From Beta vulgaris subsp. vulgaris (taxonomy: Eukaryota > Streptophyta > Magnoliopsida > Caryophyllales > Amaranthaceae), in NCBI RefSeq assembly GCF_026745355.1, contig NC_079206.1:26034845-26098844 (forward strand): a DNA stretch of 64,000 nt, in the 5' to 3' direction. Every line of letters starts with the position of its first letter. Position 1 is the stretch's first letter. This document shows, piece by piece, positions 43,771 to 56,999 of this stretch. The notes below the pieces were generated by a model. That model was not told the origin of the DNA and made no database searches. It worked only from the letters and a program-made list of their open reading frames with translations. The translations under genes and the position numbers were made by a program.

Positions 43771-46257
43771 GTAGGGCTATCAATAAATTAGCCAAAGTAT
43801 CACATGGGTCGGCTACTCCGACGATACAACTTTACAATTTTTAGATATAAACAGGGTCGTCTCAAAAAATTAGGGGTCTTGTGCTAAAATAAATCATAAA
43901 GATTAATTTTTTTTTTTTTGGTGAATAGAAAGACGGAAGAGTTATAAATGGGGCTTTTTGGAGAATAGGAGAAGAAGAAAAACACCAAATAGAAATTAAT
44001 CTCTTTATATTTGTAATTAGATTTAGATTTTTTTTTTGGGCGGACAACTAATAGAATTGGGCCCCTTATATTTCGGGGGCCCTGTGCAGTTGCTCATCCT
44101 GCACATGGCCTTAGCCGCCTTTGGATATAAAATATCACTAGAAAATAATAGAGAAGAAATCTTGGATATAAAAAAAACCACTAAGACGTAAGAAGATTAC
44201 ACTCAATCTTAATAATACTCCATGTGTTTGATGATTTTCAGATACAAAACAACTTGACCTTGCCGATTACATCTATGACCTTATATAGTTTTCGTTCTAC
44301 TACTATTACAACTGCATTCTTCATTGCTAAGTTGGACGGTGACTGAAATATTGCACTAAGTTTGTATAGGGATTTAAGTACTATAAGCGAAACTTCATGA
44401 ATCATATTTATAAGCACTTAAACAGGATCACATGCGTATACAATCAAGGATCACATAATAGTTTATAATTAACCTTTGAAGCGTGATTTCCACAAAGCTT
44501 GTTATAATCCGGAGATAGAACCGTAACTGTGATTCCTCTACTTGGTCCACCAATCCGGATCAACACTCCACCAATGCTAGTTGGAAGGAAGAAATTTGTC
44601 TTACTCTTTTCGGGAGAATAACATAACTTCTGGAGAAGAGAGAGAGAGAAGAATATTGAGAGAGATCTTGTATCTTTTTCTTGTGATTGCCTAACTAATA
44701 TACAAGTATATTTAGGCTAGGAAATCCCCTTCTCTTTCCCCTCTTGGTTTGCCACCCTAGAGCCTTTTATGGGCTCTAGGTTTTTCCTTTTGTTGATCCA
44801 ATTCTTATGTGTGACCTAATATGATCCATTTAATTGGGCTTCGGGTTTATAATTTACTGACACGAAATTCTTTAACATTCTCTAGCAAGACGCATAGACG
44901 ATCCGATTCAATGAACTTATTATCTCCACAAACGATCCATATTATATTTAGTAATTGCATTAAAATTGAGGACATATTCAGTTTGCTCACAAGTCTTCGG
45001 CGATGGGTGGTAGTATAGCTATTTGCAGATTACTACAACTACCTTCTTCATTGCTAAGTTGGACGGTGGCTGAAATACTGGCCTAAGTTTGCTCACAAGT
45101 CTTCAATGCTACGTTGTAGTGTAGCTAGTGTGGCTATGGGGTTGCAGATTATCAGGGAGAAAGGTGCTCTTCTATAAATGCAACTGTATAATGGACGAGG
45201 AATGTTGTGGCAGAAGTTTATGGTTTTTTGTGATGGCACTGTGCACCACAAAGGCAAACCACGAAGCCATGATGGGTGGCAGAGCATAAATGCCAAATGC
45301 AAGCCTTAATGGGTGGTTGCCAACGGTGAGGAAGAGAATAAAGATGGTGTCAGCGGCGGTTGAGAAGTCATCGGAGGTGGCCTTGTGTTACTACGTGAGG
45401 AAATGGCTTTGTTGTTTTAGTATGGAGGGAGGAGGAAGACAAGTGATCAATAAAATAGTGTGAGAGAATGAATGACAAACGTGAGGGGAAAAAATTAAGG
45501 GTGGTTAACTGATCTGGTTCACTTAACTGGATTAGTTGACCAAAAAGCAAATCCTTTTTTCTCAACTAATCTAATTCAAGAGACCACCAGATCAATTAAC
45601 AACCCATCAATTTTGCACGCAGAAACCAAGTGGCAAAGGATCCGGCGAAGAACTTAATATGTTCTTAAGATTTTTAATCTTTTTCCACTAGTTTATGTCG
45701 TGGCATTATATAGTTTTTACGTAATTTTCCTTAATGATAAGTTCATAATTCAATATGAATAACTTTACCTGAAATAACTTTATTGAATACTATAGGAAGG
45801 ATTCAACTTAGTGATTAAACAAGTATTTTGAGTTTGAGTGGAAGATTTTCTGAAGATATGTTTAGTAACCCATTTGATTACCTAAATGATAAAAAGTTGA
45901 AATGTTAAAGATGTACCAATAATTAAATTCATTTGGCATGAGAAGGTTAAAAAAGACTCCGATTAAGATGCCTTTTTTATTAGCTTCTCAAAGTAGTTGT
46001 AATTTCTTCTTTCTCTTATTCCTTTCTCTATATCTATATTTCTTTTTTGATTCAATTATTCAAGAAAGAGAATTAAAAATTCTCTACTACTTACCAAATG
46101 TGAAACTTCGCATACATGAAATGATTTATCTTGTTAGTTCCAGTCACATCTTCAATTTCGATTAACTTATCAAATTCGGTTGTATTTTAATTATCTTACC
46201 AAAGATAGCTAAGGCCTCAGCGTATATTAACAACCAACGTTTGGTTACAAGGAAAGG
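43771..46257. other. Spacer with old repeat sequence, no gene recognised
   Basis: 43850-44115 (CAGGGTCGTCTC ... GGGGGCCCTGTGCAG) looks like an old DNA element. 44303-44360 and 45043-45100 share CATTGCTAAGTTGGACGGTG and following bases, and GCTCACAAGTCTTC also recurs (44986 and 45090), so a small segment was duplicated. 44640-44830 (GAGAG tract, TATATTTAGGC, ending CCTAATATGATCC) has the look of an LTR but no borders could be set. No open frame carries a known domain. Confidence 0.4.
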
Positions 46258-46491
46258 CTAAAAACATAATTTCAAAGGCAAAAGAAAACGAGGAAAGGCC
46301 AAATACATAGAGCCTTCGTGAGTCCTAAATAAAGATTGAGAAATGATTACACGGGCAACAACGAGTGACATGCCTCTTTGCTGATCCAATGGAATGATTT
46401 GCGGATTATGAAAATATCTATTTCTATGAATCATGATCGCCAACTCCATAAATAAGTCCCCATCAATACTTTTGGCATTGGCATAAATCAT
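46258..46491 (-). pseudogene. Possible LINE-derived fragment (region before RNase H)
   Basis: The minus frame reads VANMIYANAKSIDGDLFM and LAIMIHRNRYFHNPQIIP, which resembles the Trp-Ala-Arg-Asn type helix after the zf-RVT domain in plant LINEs. There is no poly(A) or TSD. It may be a worn piece only; an unrelated chance frame is possible. Confidence 0.25.
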
Positions 46492-47618
46492 ATTGGCTAC
46501 CCACTATTAGGGAGAGTCAAAAGGTGTGATGAGGACTTCAAAAGAGTAATGGCTGGAGCCAATAATCACACAGTTCGCCGCATTGCACTTCCATAATGAA
46601 TTTGACTCCCACTTTCTTAAGATATTGTAGTAGTAGCAGCAACAGCACGTGTTTTGGGTACTTGGAGGTCGACCTATACTCAACCATTTTCACATTAATA
46701 GTGGATAACTAACTGGAGTGGATCCAGAATTTTAAAATTGAGGATCCTAACCAAACCATCTAACAACGTATTGAGAATAATAAATACATTGAATTATGAT
46801 TTTATGACACATATTGAAAATGAAAAGGTTGAGTTTAGGATGACAAAGCTATAACTTTACACTAATCATGTCAAATATTCTAAAATATTTTCATTGTATT
46901 ATATTTTAATACTTCACCTGTGTTTTTAACATATCTAACACTTTGACTTTTATACTCTCAAATATACAAATTTGACTATTGATTTCTTAACACTTATGTA
47001 TTTATCTATTACTAAAAAGTATAGGAAGCACTTATACATAGAAAATATACATATAACATATAGATAAAGAAGTTCGACATCTCGCATAATTGCATTTTTA
47101 CTTGCTTAACTTAGTACTAAAAAAGAATATGTAAATTATCTCATTGATTTGAAAAAAATACATAAATTTTTTAAAGAATTTATGATAGGAAAATCGATGG
47201 TAAAAACAAAGAGTTGGACATGAAAATAAATAATTTTGTATAATGGGTGTTAAAAAGAAAGAAAAGAAAAAAGGAATAAGGAAAACTAAAAAAGCAAAAA
47301 CTTAGAAAGAAAAGAAAAAAGGAATAAGGAAAACAAAAAAAGCAAAACCTTCGGAAAAAAAAAAGAAAGAAAAGGGAATAAGGAAAACAAAAAAAGCAAA
47401 CACTTAGAAAGAAAAGAAAAAAGAAATATGGAAAACAAAAAAAAAAAAAAAAGCAAAACTTAAGTTCACAGTTTAGGGAATCAAACACTGCTCGCGACGC
47501 GCATTTATGATTCACTGCTTCATGCTATAGCTAGCTAATAACCACTTGGACAAGTTTTGTTTTGTGAGACAAACGCGTAGAAAATTTTATTTGTCTATTT
47601 TGTCTAAGTGTTTGATGC
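46492..47618. other. AT-rich spacer with a purine-rich tandem repeat
   Basis: 47250-47460 has about four copies of a roughly 55-60-bp purine-rich unit (AAAGAAAAGAAAAAAGGAAT, AAGGAAAACAAAAAAAGC). The Phe-rich frame on the other strand is an artefact of it. The rest shows nothing. Confidence 0.6.
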
Positions 47619-47633
47619 AAAGGAAAAAGTGAA

Positions 47634-48714
47634 GCTAAGGGAGATCCAATCTATCCATAGAAGCTTCCTGTGGTCTGGTACAAGTAAGTCTAGGAAAGCT
47701 TTAGTAGCTTGGGATGATCTATGTGATAAAAAGACAAGTTGAGGGCTCAACTTCAAGGAGAGCATCATTTGGAACAAAGCTGCCATTGGGAAGCATTTTT
47801 GGGCCTTGGCTCAAAAACAAGATAGATTGTTGATTAAGTGGTTGCATGCGTATTACATCAAACGCAGAGATGTATGGAGTATGGAGATCCCCAAGAGGCT
47901 CTCTTGGGCTTTGAAAAAAATTCTGGAGGCTAGAATGCATCTGGAGAATCCATTACAATGTATGCAGTTTGAGCATAATGGAAAATTCTCTATCAAGAAG
48001 TTCTACTAGTTTCTAAGAGGAGACAAACCTCAGGTACCTTGGAAAAGAATTATCTGCAACAGTAAGGCTAGACCAAGAGCTTTGTTCATCACTTGGCTTC
48101 TGTTATTGGGCAGGCTAATTACTAAAGATAGAATGCTTCAATGGGGGATACTAACTGATGCTACATGTGTTTTTATGCAATACTGCTCCAGAAACACAAG
48201 CTCATTTGTTCTTCCAGTGTAATTACAGCAAGACCATATGGCAATCATGTATGAAGGTGATTCATTTCCCCACCAGTCACTATCACCTCCCAGAAGTTAT
48301 TGAAATGGCTAGCCATCACAGTAGAGGCAGCAGAAGAAAGCATCATCTCTAATATGCTTTTTGTGGAGAGTGTTTATCACATTTGGCTTCAAAGAAACAA
48401 AAAAATCTTTGATAATTAGCTTCTGCCTCCACAACAAGTCTTTAGAGTAATTTTATTTCACATAGCTTGTAGAAATGATCCCCAGATTAATGAGTTACTA
48501 TTGATGTAATAGGGCTCAGTGTATGGGTTCTAAGTTTTGTAATCCTTGATTCCTGTTGTTGTTCAGTTGTAAAGAGTTCTGAAGGCTGCTGGCTCCCAAA
48601 CCCTCCCTAGGAGGTACGGGGAGATAGTAGTCTGTAGCTGATCCTTAGTTAGGATCTTTATTTTGTACCTCTTTTTTTTGGTTATCAATAACAATTTTAA
48701 ATTGCCAAAAAAAA
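47634..48714 (+). mobile_element. 5'-truncated LINE with poly(A) and 15-bp TSD
   Basis: 1.08 kb, flanked by AAAGGAAAAAGTGAA at 47619-47633 and 48715-48729, a perfect 15-bp target duplication. It ends in an A-run after GGTTATCAATAACAATTTT. The coding part is the C-terminal piece of ORF2 after the reverse transcriptase: WNKAAIGKHFWALAQKQD, then the zf-RVT domain (SKARPRALFITWLLLLGRL, DRMLQWGILTDATC, and in another phase NTAPETQAHLFFQCNYSKTI). Several stops and frameshifts (for example at 48007 and near 48165) make it inactive. Confidence 0.92.
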
Positions 48715-48729
48715 AAAGGAAAAAGTGAA

Positions 48730-49376
48730 TTTTTTGTATTTTGCTAGGGTCTGGGCCAACCAAGACCCAACATAGGTCCCCCATGATAACTAAGAGTATT
48801 ATTATAACATGTGTAAGCATATATCTATAAAAATATATTCAAAGGGGAATCTACTAAAGGAACGGTGTCACATGACACTGTTTTCAAACTTCACTACACA
48901 TGTTTATGACATCATTTAAAAATCTTAACAATGTGTAGTTACTAGGATTCAAACACATGACCTCTTAATGAAAAGTGAGAGTTTAACCACTAATCTACTA
49001 CACAATTCCAATGCTTAATGTTTTAAAGTAAAACATAATAAAGTCTTATAATTATATATATTTATAAAGATATAGAGAAGTCTTTTGGTCTCTATTAACT
49101 AATAATTCTCTTACCCTAATTTCATTGAAATTGTTATTTTTACCCCCTATTTCTTAAAAGTTTTTTGAACAACTTATCATGCCATATGCACATTTTCCAA
49201 TTTTCCTCTAGACAACATATTACGAAAAGCTAATAAAATCAATTATGAAATTTATGGATAACAATATATTTGATAAATGTAACGGAAACGTGACATCGTC
49301 CGGGCCAAAAAAATTAGTCGTTATATAAATATAGTGCTAGGGCTACCTCGAAGGGTGAGCCGTCATTTGTTCTTCA
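48730..49376 (+). other. Probable remnant 5' LTR of the Copia element that follows
   Basis: TATATAAATA at 49322-49331 and a TTCA end just before CATGATACCAAGAGCT (49377), which resembles the Copia primer site TGGTATCAGAGC. The LTR start is not identifiable and the sequence is worn. No gene. Confidence 0.35.
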
Positions 49377-50958
49377 CATGATACCAAGAGCTAAAATTTT
49401 ACTGTCACCTCTTTCTGGAAACCCTCGTTTCTTTTTTATTCTTCCAAAAGCTTCACCTTTGTTATCAGCCATGTGCGCCCTTATGACTTCATTTGGTATG
49501 TCATTCTCGACTGAACAACCCATAGATGAACCACCCTCTGGTGCTCTGCCTCTCTTTAGTGCTCCTGCACCCTTCGCGCTCTCCGGCGCCACCATGCACT
49601 TTGCTGCCGCCCTTAATTCCATCTAATCCACAACCCTGCCTTGGAATATCTTCGCCCTTCATCACTTCGGCGGGGTCTGCTTCCACGCTCCAACCACCGC
49701 CACCTCTTACTCATGACCTGCTGTCACAATACCCGTGGCCCTAACCACGATAGTCCCGTGTCCGCTCTTTCTCCTATCGTCATCTGAAGTGGGTCAGTTC
49801 AGCCACTCTACAATCCCGTTTTGTGTCCCAAATTTCGTTGTATCTACTACGATGCTTCCTCCGCGACACATTGGTTTATTTCCCCCACCGGGCATCAATC
49901 CTCTAGGCCCGTCGCTCTCTTCCTTGGCATCCAATCTGCTCTTTCTTCCCTCACGTTACTAATATTGTTACCACTCAATTATCTGTCGTTGAAGATTACT
50001 TGCCTTGGAGGACTCAAGTTGACTATATCCTTGTGTCTCATGGATTGTTAGGCATCCTAGATGGTTCTCTTCCTACTTTAGTTGTGTTTCCTAAATGGTG
50101 AAATGAATAACACGATATGAGATCTGAACTCTACAGCATTGTATCACATGACCAATAATGAAGGTATTTTCTCTTCTAAATCCGTTTATTCAAGTGTTAT
50201 TCAAGTTAAAGTGGCAGATGACGCTACTTTACCCATAACTCATATTGGCAATATTACTTTGAACTCTATATCTCGTCCCTTAAAACTGAACTATGTTTTT
50301 CACGTTCCCACTTTAAAATTCATTTTGATATCTCTCGAAAAATTGTGTCAGGATAACAACTGCATTGTCGACCATGATTAATCTCTAGTTTGTGTCAAGG
50401 ATCACATTAGGGCGGTGCTTCTTCGGACTTCTAGTAGGGACATTGCATATCCCTTAACCATGACGTATCTCCAGCCTATCGAGTCTACAGTTGCATGTAT
50501 AACTACCTTCATTCCTTCCATGTATGATGTCATCGTCTTGGTTATTATGGGGATCGCAATTTAGGAGTTCTTAAGTCTAATAAGGCCATTTTTTCCACTG
50601 ATATTTTCCATGATTGTGTGTCATGTACGCTAGGATAGTCCCATTGTTTACCCAATACTGATGTAATCCATACTTTTGATAAACCATTGCAATTAATTCA
50701 TTCAAATCTTTGGCAATCTTATGTTTCATCTAATTTGGGCTTTAAATATTATGTCTATTTTTTGAACGACAATTCTCACTATAATTGGATTTAGCCCTTC
50801 AAATTTAAATCTGACGTGTGCACCGTCTTCCAAAATTTTGAAGGTTTAGTAAATAATTTGTTTGATACAACAATAAAAATAATTCAAGGTGATGGTGGAG
50901 AGAATTTGACAATGGTCCTCTTATTAATCATTTTCTCAAGTGTCATGTTTCATTCCCC

Positions 50959-51502
50959 TAGGGATATGCATGTGTCCAGGACCCTAACCAGACCCGATTG
51001 GACCTGATCCTAATTTTAGGATCTGTGTCCAACTTTTTGGATCCTAAGGGTCCGGGTCCGAGTCTATGTGAACTTCTTAGGGTTATGGTCTAAGTCTCAA
51101 TATTCTAGACCCATAACCTAGTTAGACCCTAAACTTGGACCCAAAGTTATTTAATATTCTGTTTACCTTTTGGGTTTTAGAAAAACCTTCTTATTTATCC
51201 TAAATTTTTAACTTTTGTCATTTGAGCCCTAAACCCTAGACCAAAACCCTAAACCCATAGATCATAAGCACTATTAAAAGTTAAGAAATATAAATGATAT
51301 CGAAATTTGGGCAAAAATAAGAAAAATAGGGTATAACCTAGACCCGGACCCTAGACACTAGACCTTGTAGACCCTATGGGTCTTGGTTTGGATCTAGCTT
51401 TTCTATACCCTTAGGGCACATGTTTGGGTCTAACAAAAATTTTAGGGTACGGGTCCAGGGTCTTGTCGTACCCAATCCAGACCCTATCCATGTTCATCCC
51501 TA
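50959..51502. mobile_element. hAT-like MITE inside the Copia integrase
   Basis: 544 bp. The ends TAGGGATATGCATG and, inverted, TAGGGATGAACATG; the inside is rich in GGACCC, GGGTC and CCTAGAC words on both strands, folding back. The flanks CATTCCCC (50951-50958) and CTTTCACC (51503-51510) match at 6 of 8, a worn 8-bp duplication. The integrase reading resumes right after it. Confidence 0.72.
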
Positions 51503-53209
51503 CTTTCACCAAACATCGACATGTTATGGAGCTTACCCGCATTATGCTTATTAATTCGGCTCTTCTAGTTCAACATTGGGTCGATGTAGCATACACCTCC
51601 AACAACATTGTCAGTCGTCTATACCTACCTCAGTCCTGCGGAATACCACTCCCTCTACAAACTCCTTCATTAAAGTTTTTTTTGTGTGAAATGTTTTCCA
51701 AATTTAACTGCCAAACCCTCAAATAAGCTTTATTCTCTTTTTGTGCATTGCGTTTTTCTTGGATATAAACCAGGCTACAAAGGGTATCATTTCTAACATC
51801 CTGAGATATGGTGTCTATGAAAGTCGGAATTCCCAATACCAGTCACTTGTCTCATCTCGACCTTTGTATTCGCTTACCTCCCATGATACGAATCCTGATA
51901 GTCTTCTTGTTGATTTGTGGCCTACCAATGTAGTGTCTCCCGAGTCTCCTTGTGTCTCCCCGACCTCTGCGTCCATTATTACACTAAGTCTCACTGATAC
52001 GCTGCACTCCAGCACCACCTAGCAACCTACCAGCCCTCCCTTACTGCCCATCGTCTCCCCTACGCAGCATCACAACTCCCTCATCATTCCCAGCAGCTCC
52101 ATGTCACTGCCAGGAAGCTCTCCCCTAGTGATACCTCTTCTATGTATCGTGTCATGTCTTACCCCCACGATCCTTCTATTTCTCGTCTTACAAATTTCAT
52201 CACATGCAAAATAGTGCAAAATTCGGCATTTCCAAACCCAATATTATGTTAAATCTCAATGCAATTTAAACGACTCCCGATCCTTCTTGCATTTCTTAGG
52301 CAAATTAATATCCAAAATGGAGTCAATCCTTGGCGAAAGAGTTTAATGCTTTAATTGCTAATCACACATGAGATTTAGTGCCATTTGGCAACTTCAAAAA
52401 CATTGTTGGATGTAAGTGGATTTATAAAACAAAATTTAGTAGTGATGTGTATGTTGAACGTTCACTAGTAAAAAAGCAATGATTTTCGTCCGATGACATA
52501 CCCTCATTTGCGTCGGACATGCATTACGCTACAGGCTTCGACACAAACCAGGGAGAGCTCATTTGCGTTGAATTAGGACGCAACGTAGATGAGTAGTTAT
52601 TTGGGTCGGACTCTCAAAGCATCTGAAGCACATGAACCTTGAGCTCAAGCATGAGCCCTACACAACATGCATGAAACATAGCTTACGTACGCCAAACACT
52701 AGACAAAACATGACGCAGATGAAGAGCAATGTGCATCAGATGTTTGGGTAGTGCGACACATATGGTAAAGTATATGCGTCGCATATTAGACAACTTGCGA
52801 AGCATATCCTCCTAGCCAGCAGCACCCCAACCAGCACCCTAGCATGCCTCCACATGAGCTATGTGCGTCGGATAGGGTAATCATGCGACACAAATGCTGA
52901 TCATCTACATCAGATATTGCATGATGTCTAACACAAGTGACTGGCTTTGTTTAATTTTTTTTTTTTTGCATAAACTAAATGCCAAACATCAAAACTAAAC
53001 GAGCATATATTAATAATTACGAGCAGAAGATTAAGCATAGCGTCCTTTGTATTTTGGATAACCCAAGAAATGGTTGGAAAAATTATCATAAATGACCAAA
53101 ACCTGTTCTAGTACATCTTAATCAAGCAACAAATATCTCAATCAAGTAACTAAGGTTCAATCAATAAAATATTATTCAACCTACAAATACACATAATAAC
53201 TAGCTTATT

Positions 53210-53523
53210 TCTTTGATGACCCCTACAAAGTGTTCCCCACAATGTTCCTTGAGTTAGGTGATCTCCATAGAGGAGTATGGCTTGGTACTGCTTGGAAACT
53301 CCTCGAAATATATTAAAATAGTTAATGTACTTAAAAGCTCTATCAGTTTCAAACTTTATTACATGTAACGAATTTACAACATATATATATATACATCATG
53401 TAAATTATCTGAATCATAGTAGAAGCGGATGATGTCAAGCATATTTTTCATCAAAAATCACCGCATTTAGTTCGTTTTGATTGTTGAGCACACTAAAGCG
53501 AATTATATATATATATATATTAT

Positions 53524-53595
<72 letters not shown>

Positions 53596-54240
53596 TTGAA
53601 AATAAAATCGTAAATAATTATAAAATATGTATCAAATAATGCAAAACCATGAGAGTTTTACCTGCATAGTTATCCAAGACAATTTAGTTCCATTATTGGA
53701 TCCTTGAAGGCGCTTGAAACTTGTATATGCACTAAGTATAGAAATTTTGCAACAATTAATTATTATCAACACTTATAGTTTATCTAAAATATCATAAAAT
53801 GCATGTAAAATAATTAATATGTCTAATAATTATGAACTTATGTACGTATTCAGCGGTAATTTGATAGCAAATGATCTATCTTTCTAGAGCGAATCAAATT
53901 TATATACATCTTAATTACATAGAGGAATGACAAGAAGAATCCAATGTTCCATGAGGCATGAAGCAAAATGTGATTTTCATATAAAAACAAGTTCGTAAAA
54001 ATTAAACAAAGTGAAGATTAGTTTAACTAACATACTTCTCAATATACGGACATAGGATGAGACACATATGTTGCCTCGCTTTCATTGAACTTGACATGTA
54101 GTTGATCACAACATTTGGATGATTTTGTATCATGGTCGATGAAATGATACTTGGACACATGAAACCAATATTAGCCTCTCCATTCTCCTCAGACCGATCT
54201 TCCAATTCCCTACACTTCAAATACTTATACTCAAAATAAA
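53210..54240 (-). pseudogene. Ulp1/C48-like SUMO-peptidase relic in CACTA
   Basis: Pieces in order on minus: GFMCPSIISSTMIQNH and MCLILCPYIEK (54170-54035); EHWILLVIPLC (about 53970-53930) with the catalytic His-Trp; DVYKFDSL (about 53905-53880) with the catalytic Asp; a short exon with FKRLQGSNNGTKLSWITMQ (53730-53665); and KRTKCGDF then, one phase on, MKNMLDIIRFYYDSD (53480-53410), holding the catalytic Cys of the family's CG motif. His, Asp and Cys are thus all recognisable, in family order. Some plant CACTA and Mutator elements are known to carry such genes. Stops and shifts make it a pseudogene; an AT microsatellite lies in one intron. Confidence 0.62.
53502..53590. repeat. (AT)n microsatellite
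   Basis: Nearly pure AT dinucleotide run with one short interruption (TATTAAAT near 53520). It lies in an intron of the Ulp1-like relic. Confidence 0.95.
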
Positions 54241-54429
54241 TATCAATGTTAATTAGTTTAAAGTTTGATAAATCTCACATCATAAATAATTGCAAAATGG
54301 ATACATTAACCATGCTCATTTTTATACAACATAGAATCATTTTGACATGCATGTATCTTCTCATATTCCATACTTAAGAAACACAACATTTTATTTGTCT
54401 CATAGTAGAGTTAGGAATTTCATCCCCTT

Positions 54430-54975
54430 CAAGTAGCAATTCTTATAAAGAAGGTGAACATCTCACTTAGAGTTTCATCTATCTAAATGTGATTCGATTT
54501 CATATTGAATAATATGAGGATGCCAGAAAGTTTAGTGAGATTCTTACACATTGGATACATAGATTTGTCTGCTGCACTTAAAATACTATCATACTTATGA
54601 GGAAGACTGGTTCCTTCATCCTCCAAATTGTGCAACATCTCATCTAATCTATCATTCTCATTATCATCCTCTCCTTTATTTCAAACTCGACCTTATCATC
54701 GATGGGATCAACAAACTAATCATCACATAAGCTAGTGGAGCTCACACCCTGATCATAAAACTCTCCATGCCATGTCCACCTAGCATAATTACTCTTAAAC
54801 CCACGACGAATCAAATTATCCTTAATTTGATCCACATCACGATACACGTAGAGTTATTGCAATCACAACAAGGACACATGACTAACTTTGACCAATTATG
54901 CGATTGATGTTCTAACGCAACTCTGATAAATTCATCAACCCCTTTTACAAAATGTCGCTGAAATCCGATTACCAT
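54430..54975 (-). pseudogene. CACTA transposase remnant (Transpos_assoc and TNP2 N-terminus)
   Basis: The minus strand reads DEFIRVALEHQSHNW, KLVMCPCCDCNN, then after a frameshift DNLIRRGFKSNYARWTWHGE. This is the transposase-associated domain with its CPC..C cluster and RW-WHGE end. Downstream, LHNLEDEGTSLPHKYDS and KSMYPMCKNLTKLSGILILF match the start of the TNP2 transposase (usual pattern YPGC.KF.KLS.L..L.N.K). The DDE core that should follow is absent. Confidence 0.75.
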
Positions 54976-56999
54976 ACATCTAGTTTCGATCCATATTCAT
55001 ACACTAGGGACACTAAACAAGAACATAATCAATCACATTATTCAAAGTGTCTTATCAAATGCAGTCATGAACATTTAGGTCCTTATCACTCCAATCTGAC
55101 CCATCCTTGAGTTTCTCATCTCAATAGTGAATTAATGTTTGGTTTTCAATTCTAAAAAAAAATTGGAAGCACTTTCCTACAATTCTCCAAGTATATGATG
55201 AAGATAGTAGGTAAACTATCAACATATGTACCTAGAGGATGCTTATGGAATTGAGCTATATCGTTCTTAGAATTGAACACCAAGCATTCATTTACATCCT
55301 AAGTGATATAAGAAACTCAAAGACAGTCCCAAATTGGGGACTATTCAAGACTTACTCCTAATGAATAAGCCTCGAACAAGTATTCTGGGCAATAAAATAC
55401 ATTGCAATTAGATAGCACAAACTAATCTGTTCCTTAGATTTTCCGCCTCAAGATATTAAGGTATGTCCCTATGTCGTCAATTGAGAAACTAACATAACAA
55501 TCCACAAAATCATAATTCATATATGACAAGACAATAATTTCATAAAATTCCATCAATTCATATATTTTCCCGATCACATAACCACATATCCTAACAAATC
55601 CAATGGTTCAATTAACATTTGGTTAGAAAAACAAAAAATAACAAAAGGTATAATATATACCTTTGCTCTGAAGGAGCAGCAAAGAAAAGCAAGCGAGGTG
55701 AGCTTGGAGCCCTGGCAGACCGATGAGCGCAGGTTAGAAGGTGGCTACTGTAGTACATCGTAGAGGACGGGGAGAATGCAGCACCACTAAAAGAGATGAT
55801 TTTGGATCGTTACACAACATATCACCAAATTGTACAAATTCAAGTAAAGAGGAAACAATAGTATAAATCCTTATAAGTTTGAAATTCCAAAGTGAACATT
55901 CAAGAATTCTAAATCATAATCGAAAACTATAATTTCAATCCAAAAGCAAACTACAAAAGTGGTGAAGGTAAAGAGGATACCTCAATTCGAAAAATCACAA
56001 AATAACAATTCATTACTGAAGTTCATAAATCAACTAAAATCGAAAAATAAAGTTGATTGAAATTGCAAAAATAAACTAAAAAACACAAACAGAAGAACAT
56101 GAAGTGATTGAATAATAAAAACACATGCAGAAAGTCATGGGAAAACGCTCGAAACTGCCACCCACAACCAAGAGGGATGAGTGCAAACCACCAGAAATTG
56201 TGATCCAAGAGTGCAGCAAAGAGAGAGAGAGATATGCAACGAAGAGTACGAGAACTGAGTGAAGAAAACACAAGGAAGTGATTCTACTTTTCGGCAAATA
56301 GAGAGATGCAACGAAGAGTACGAGAGAAGAGTGCGAAGAGATGCAACAAAGAGTATGATAGAGTGTTAAAAGTTGCCGGCGAAAGGCCTGAAAGCGCGGG
56401 AATAAGTGGTGGTCGTCACCAGATTGAGGGAGAGCAGTGAGTCAATGAGGAAAGAGTAGCAAAGAGGTTAGGTTATTAGGGTTAGAGAGTAAATAATTGT
56501 CAAGAAGCTGGGGATGAAAGCAAAAATTTCAATTTTTGGCTGAAGTCCTTAATCATCTGCATCGCACCTTCGTGCACTTTCGACGCACATTATAGGATCT
56601 GGAAACCTTAGGCTTTAATCATCTGAGTCACACATTGGTGCATGTTCGACGCATATCGTATATGTGTCGCACACTAGGGCTTGTCCTACACAGATTGTTG
56701 GATCCAAAAACCTTGGGCTATAATAATCTGCGTTTGTTTATCTAACGCAAATGGTATTTTCATCACACCCTTGGGCATGTCCAATGCACATTGTTAAATC
56801 CAAAAACCCTTTGGCTTTAATCATTTGCATAGCGTTTTCCTCATAGTTGACGCAAATTTTCTTTTTACTCATTTACTGTGGTTATTTGTGTCGGATCTTT
56901 GTGAACATTCGATGCAAATCGTCTGTTCCTGAACATTTACATCAGTCTATCTTTTGTTTGACGCAAAGGGAGATGCACATTATCATTTTTCAACTAGTA
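54976..56999 (-). other. CACTA 5' region
   Basis: From about 55000 to 56500 no domain is readable; 55650-56480 is purine-rich leader-like sequence. 56560-56999 is the subterminal repeat block (complementary TTTGCGTC/GACGCAAA-type words). A tandem pair with AGATGCAACGAAGAGTACGAGA lies near 56233-56330. Confidence 0.5.

Larger units (their letters stand above)
52463..56999 (-). mobile_element. CACTA transposon remnant with Ulp1-like gene, TSD GTT
   Basis: 4.5 kb, inserted in the Copia RT; TSD GTT (52460-52462 and 57000-57002). The left end is CACTAGTAAAAAAGC and the right end, inverted, TACTAGTTGAAAAATG. Both flanks carry many subterminal copies of GCGTCGGA/ACGCAAAT-type words (52495-52930 and 56560-56985). 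Coding relics are on minus: Transpos_assoc and TNP2 start (54430-54975), then an Ulp1/C48-like peptidase (53210-54240). The catalytic part of the transposase is deleted, so it is not autonomous. Confidence 0.85.

Noticed and set aside
47180..47515. A Phe/Leu-rich 111-codon minus frame that looks like a membrane protein
   Set aside because: It is the complement of a purine-rich tandem repeat (AAAGAAAAG units) and has no other support.
49374..49962. Several 60-80-codon frames, proline- and serine-rich, on both strands
   Set aside because: They overlap the Copia leader and gag start; only 49960-50095 matches a known Copia gag pattern.
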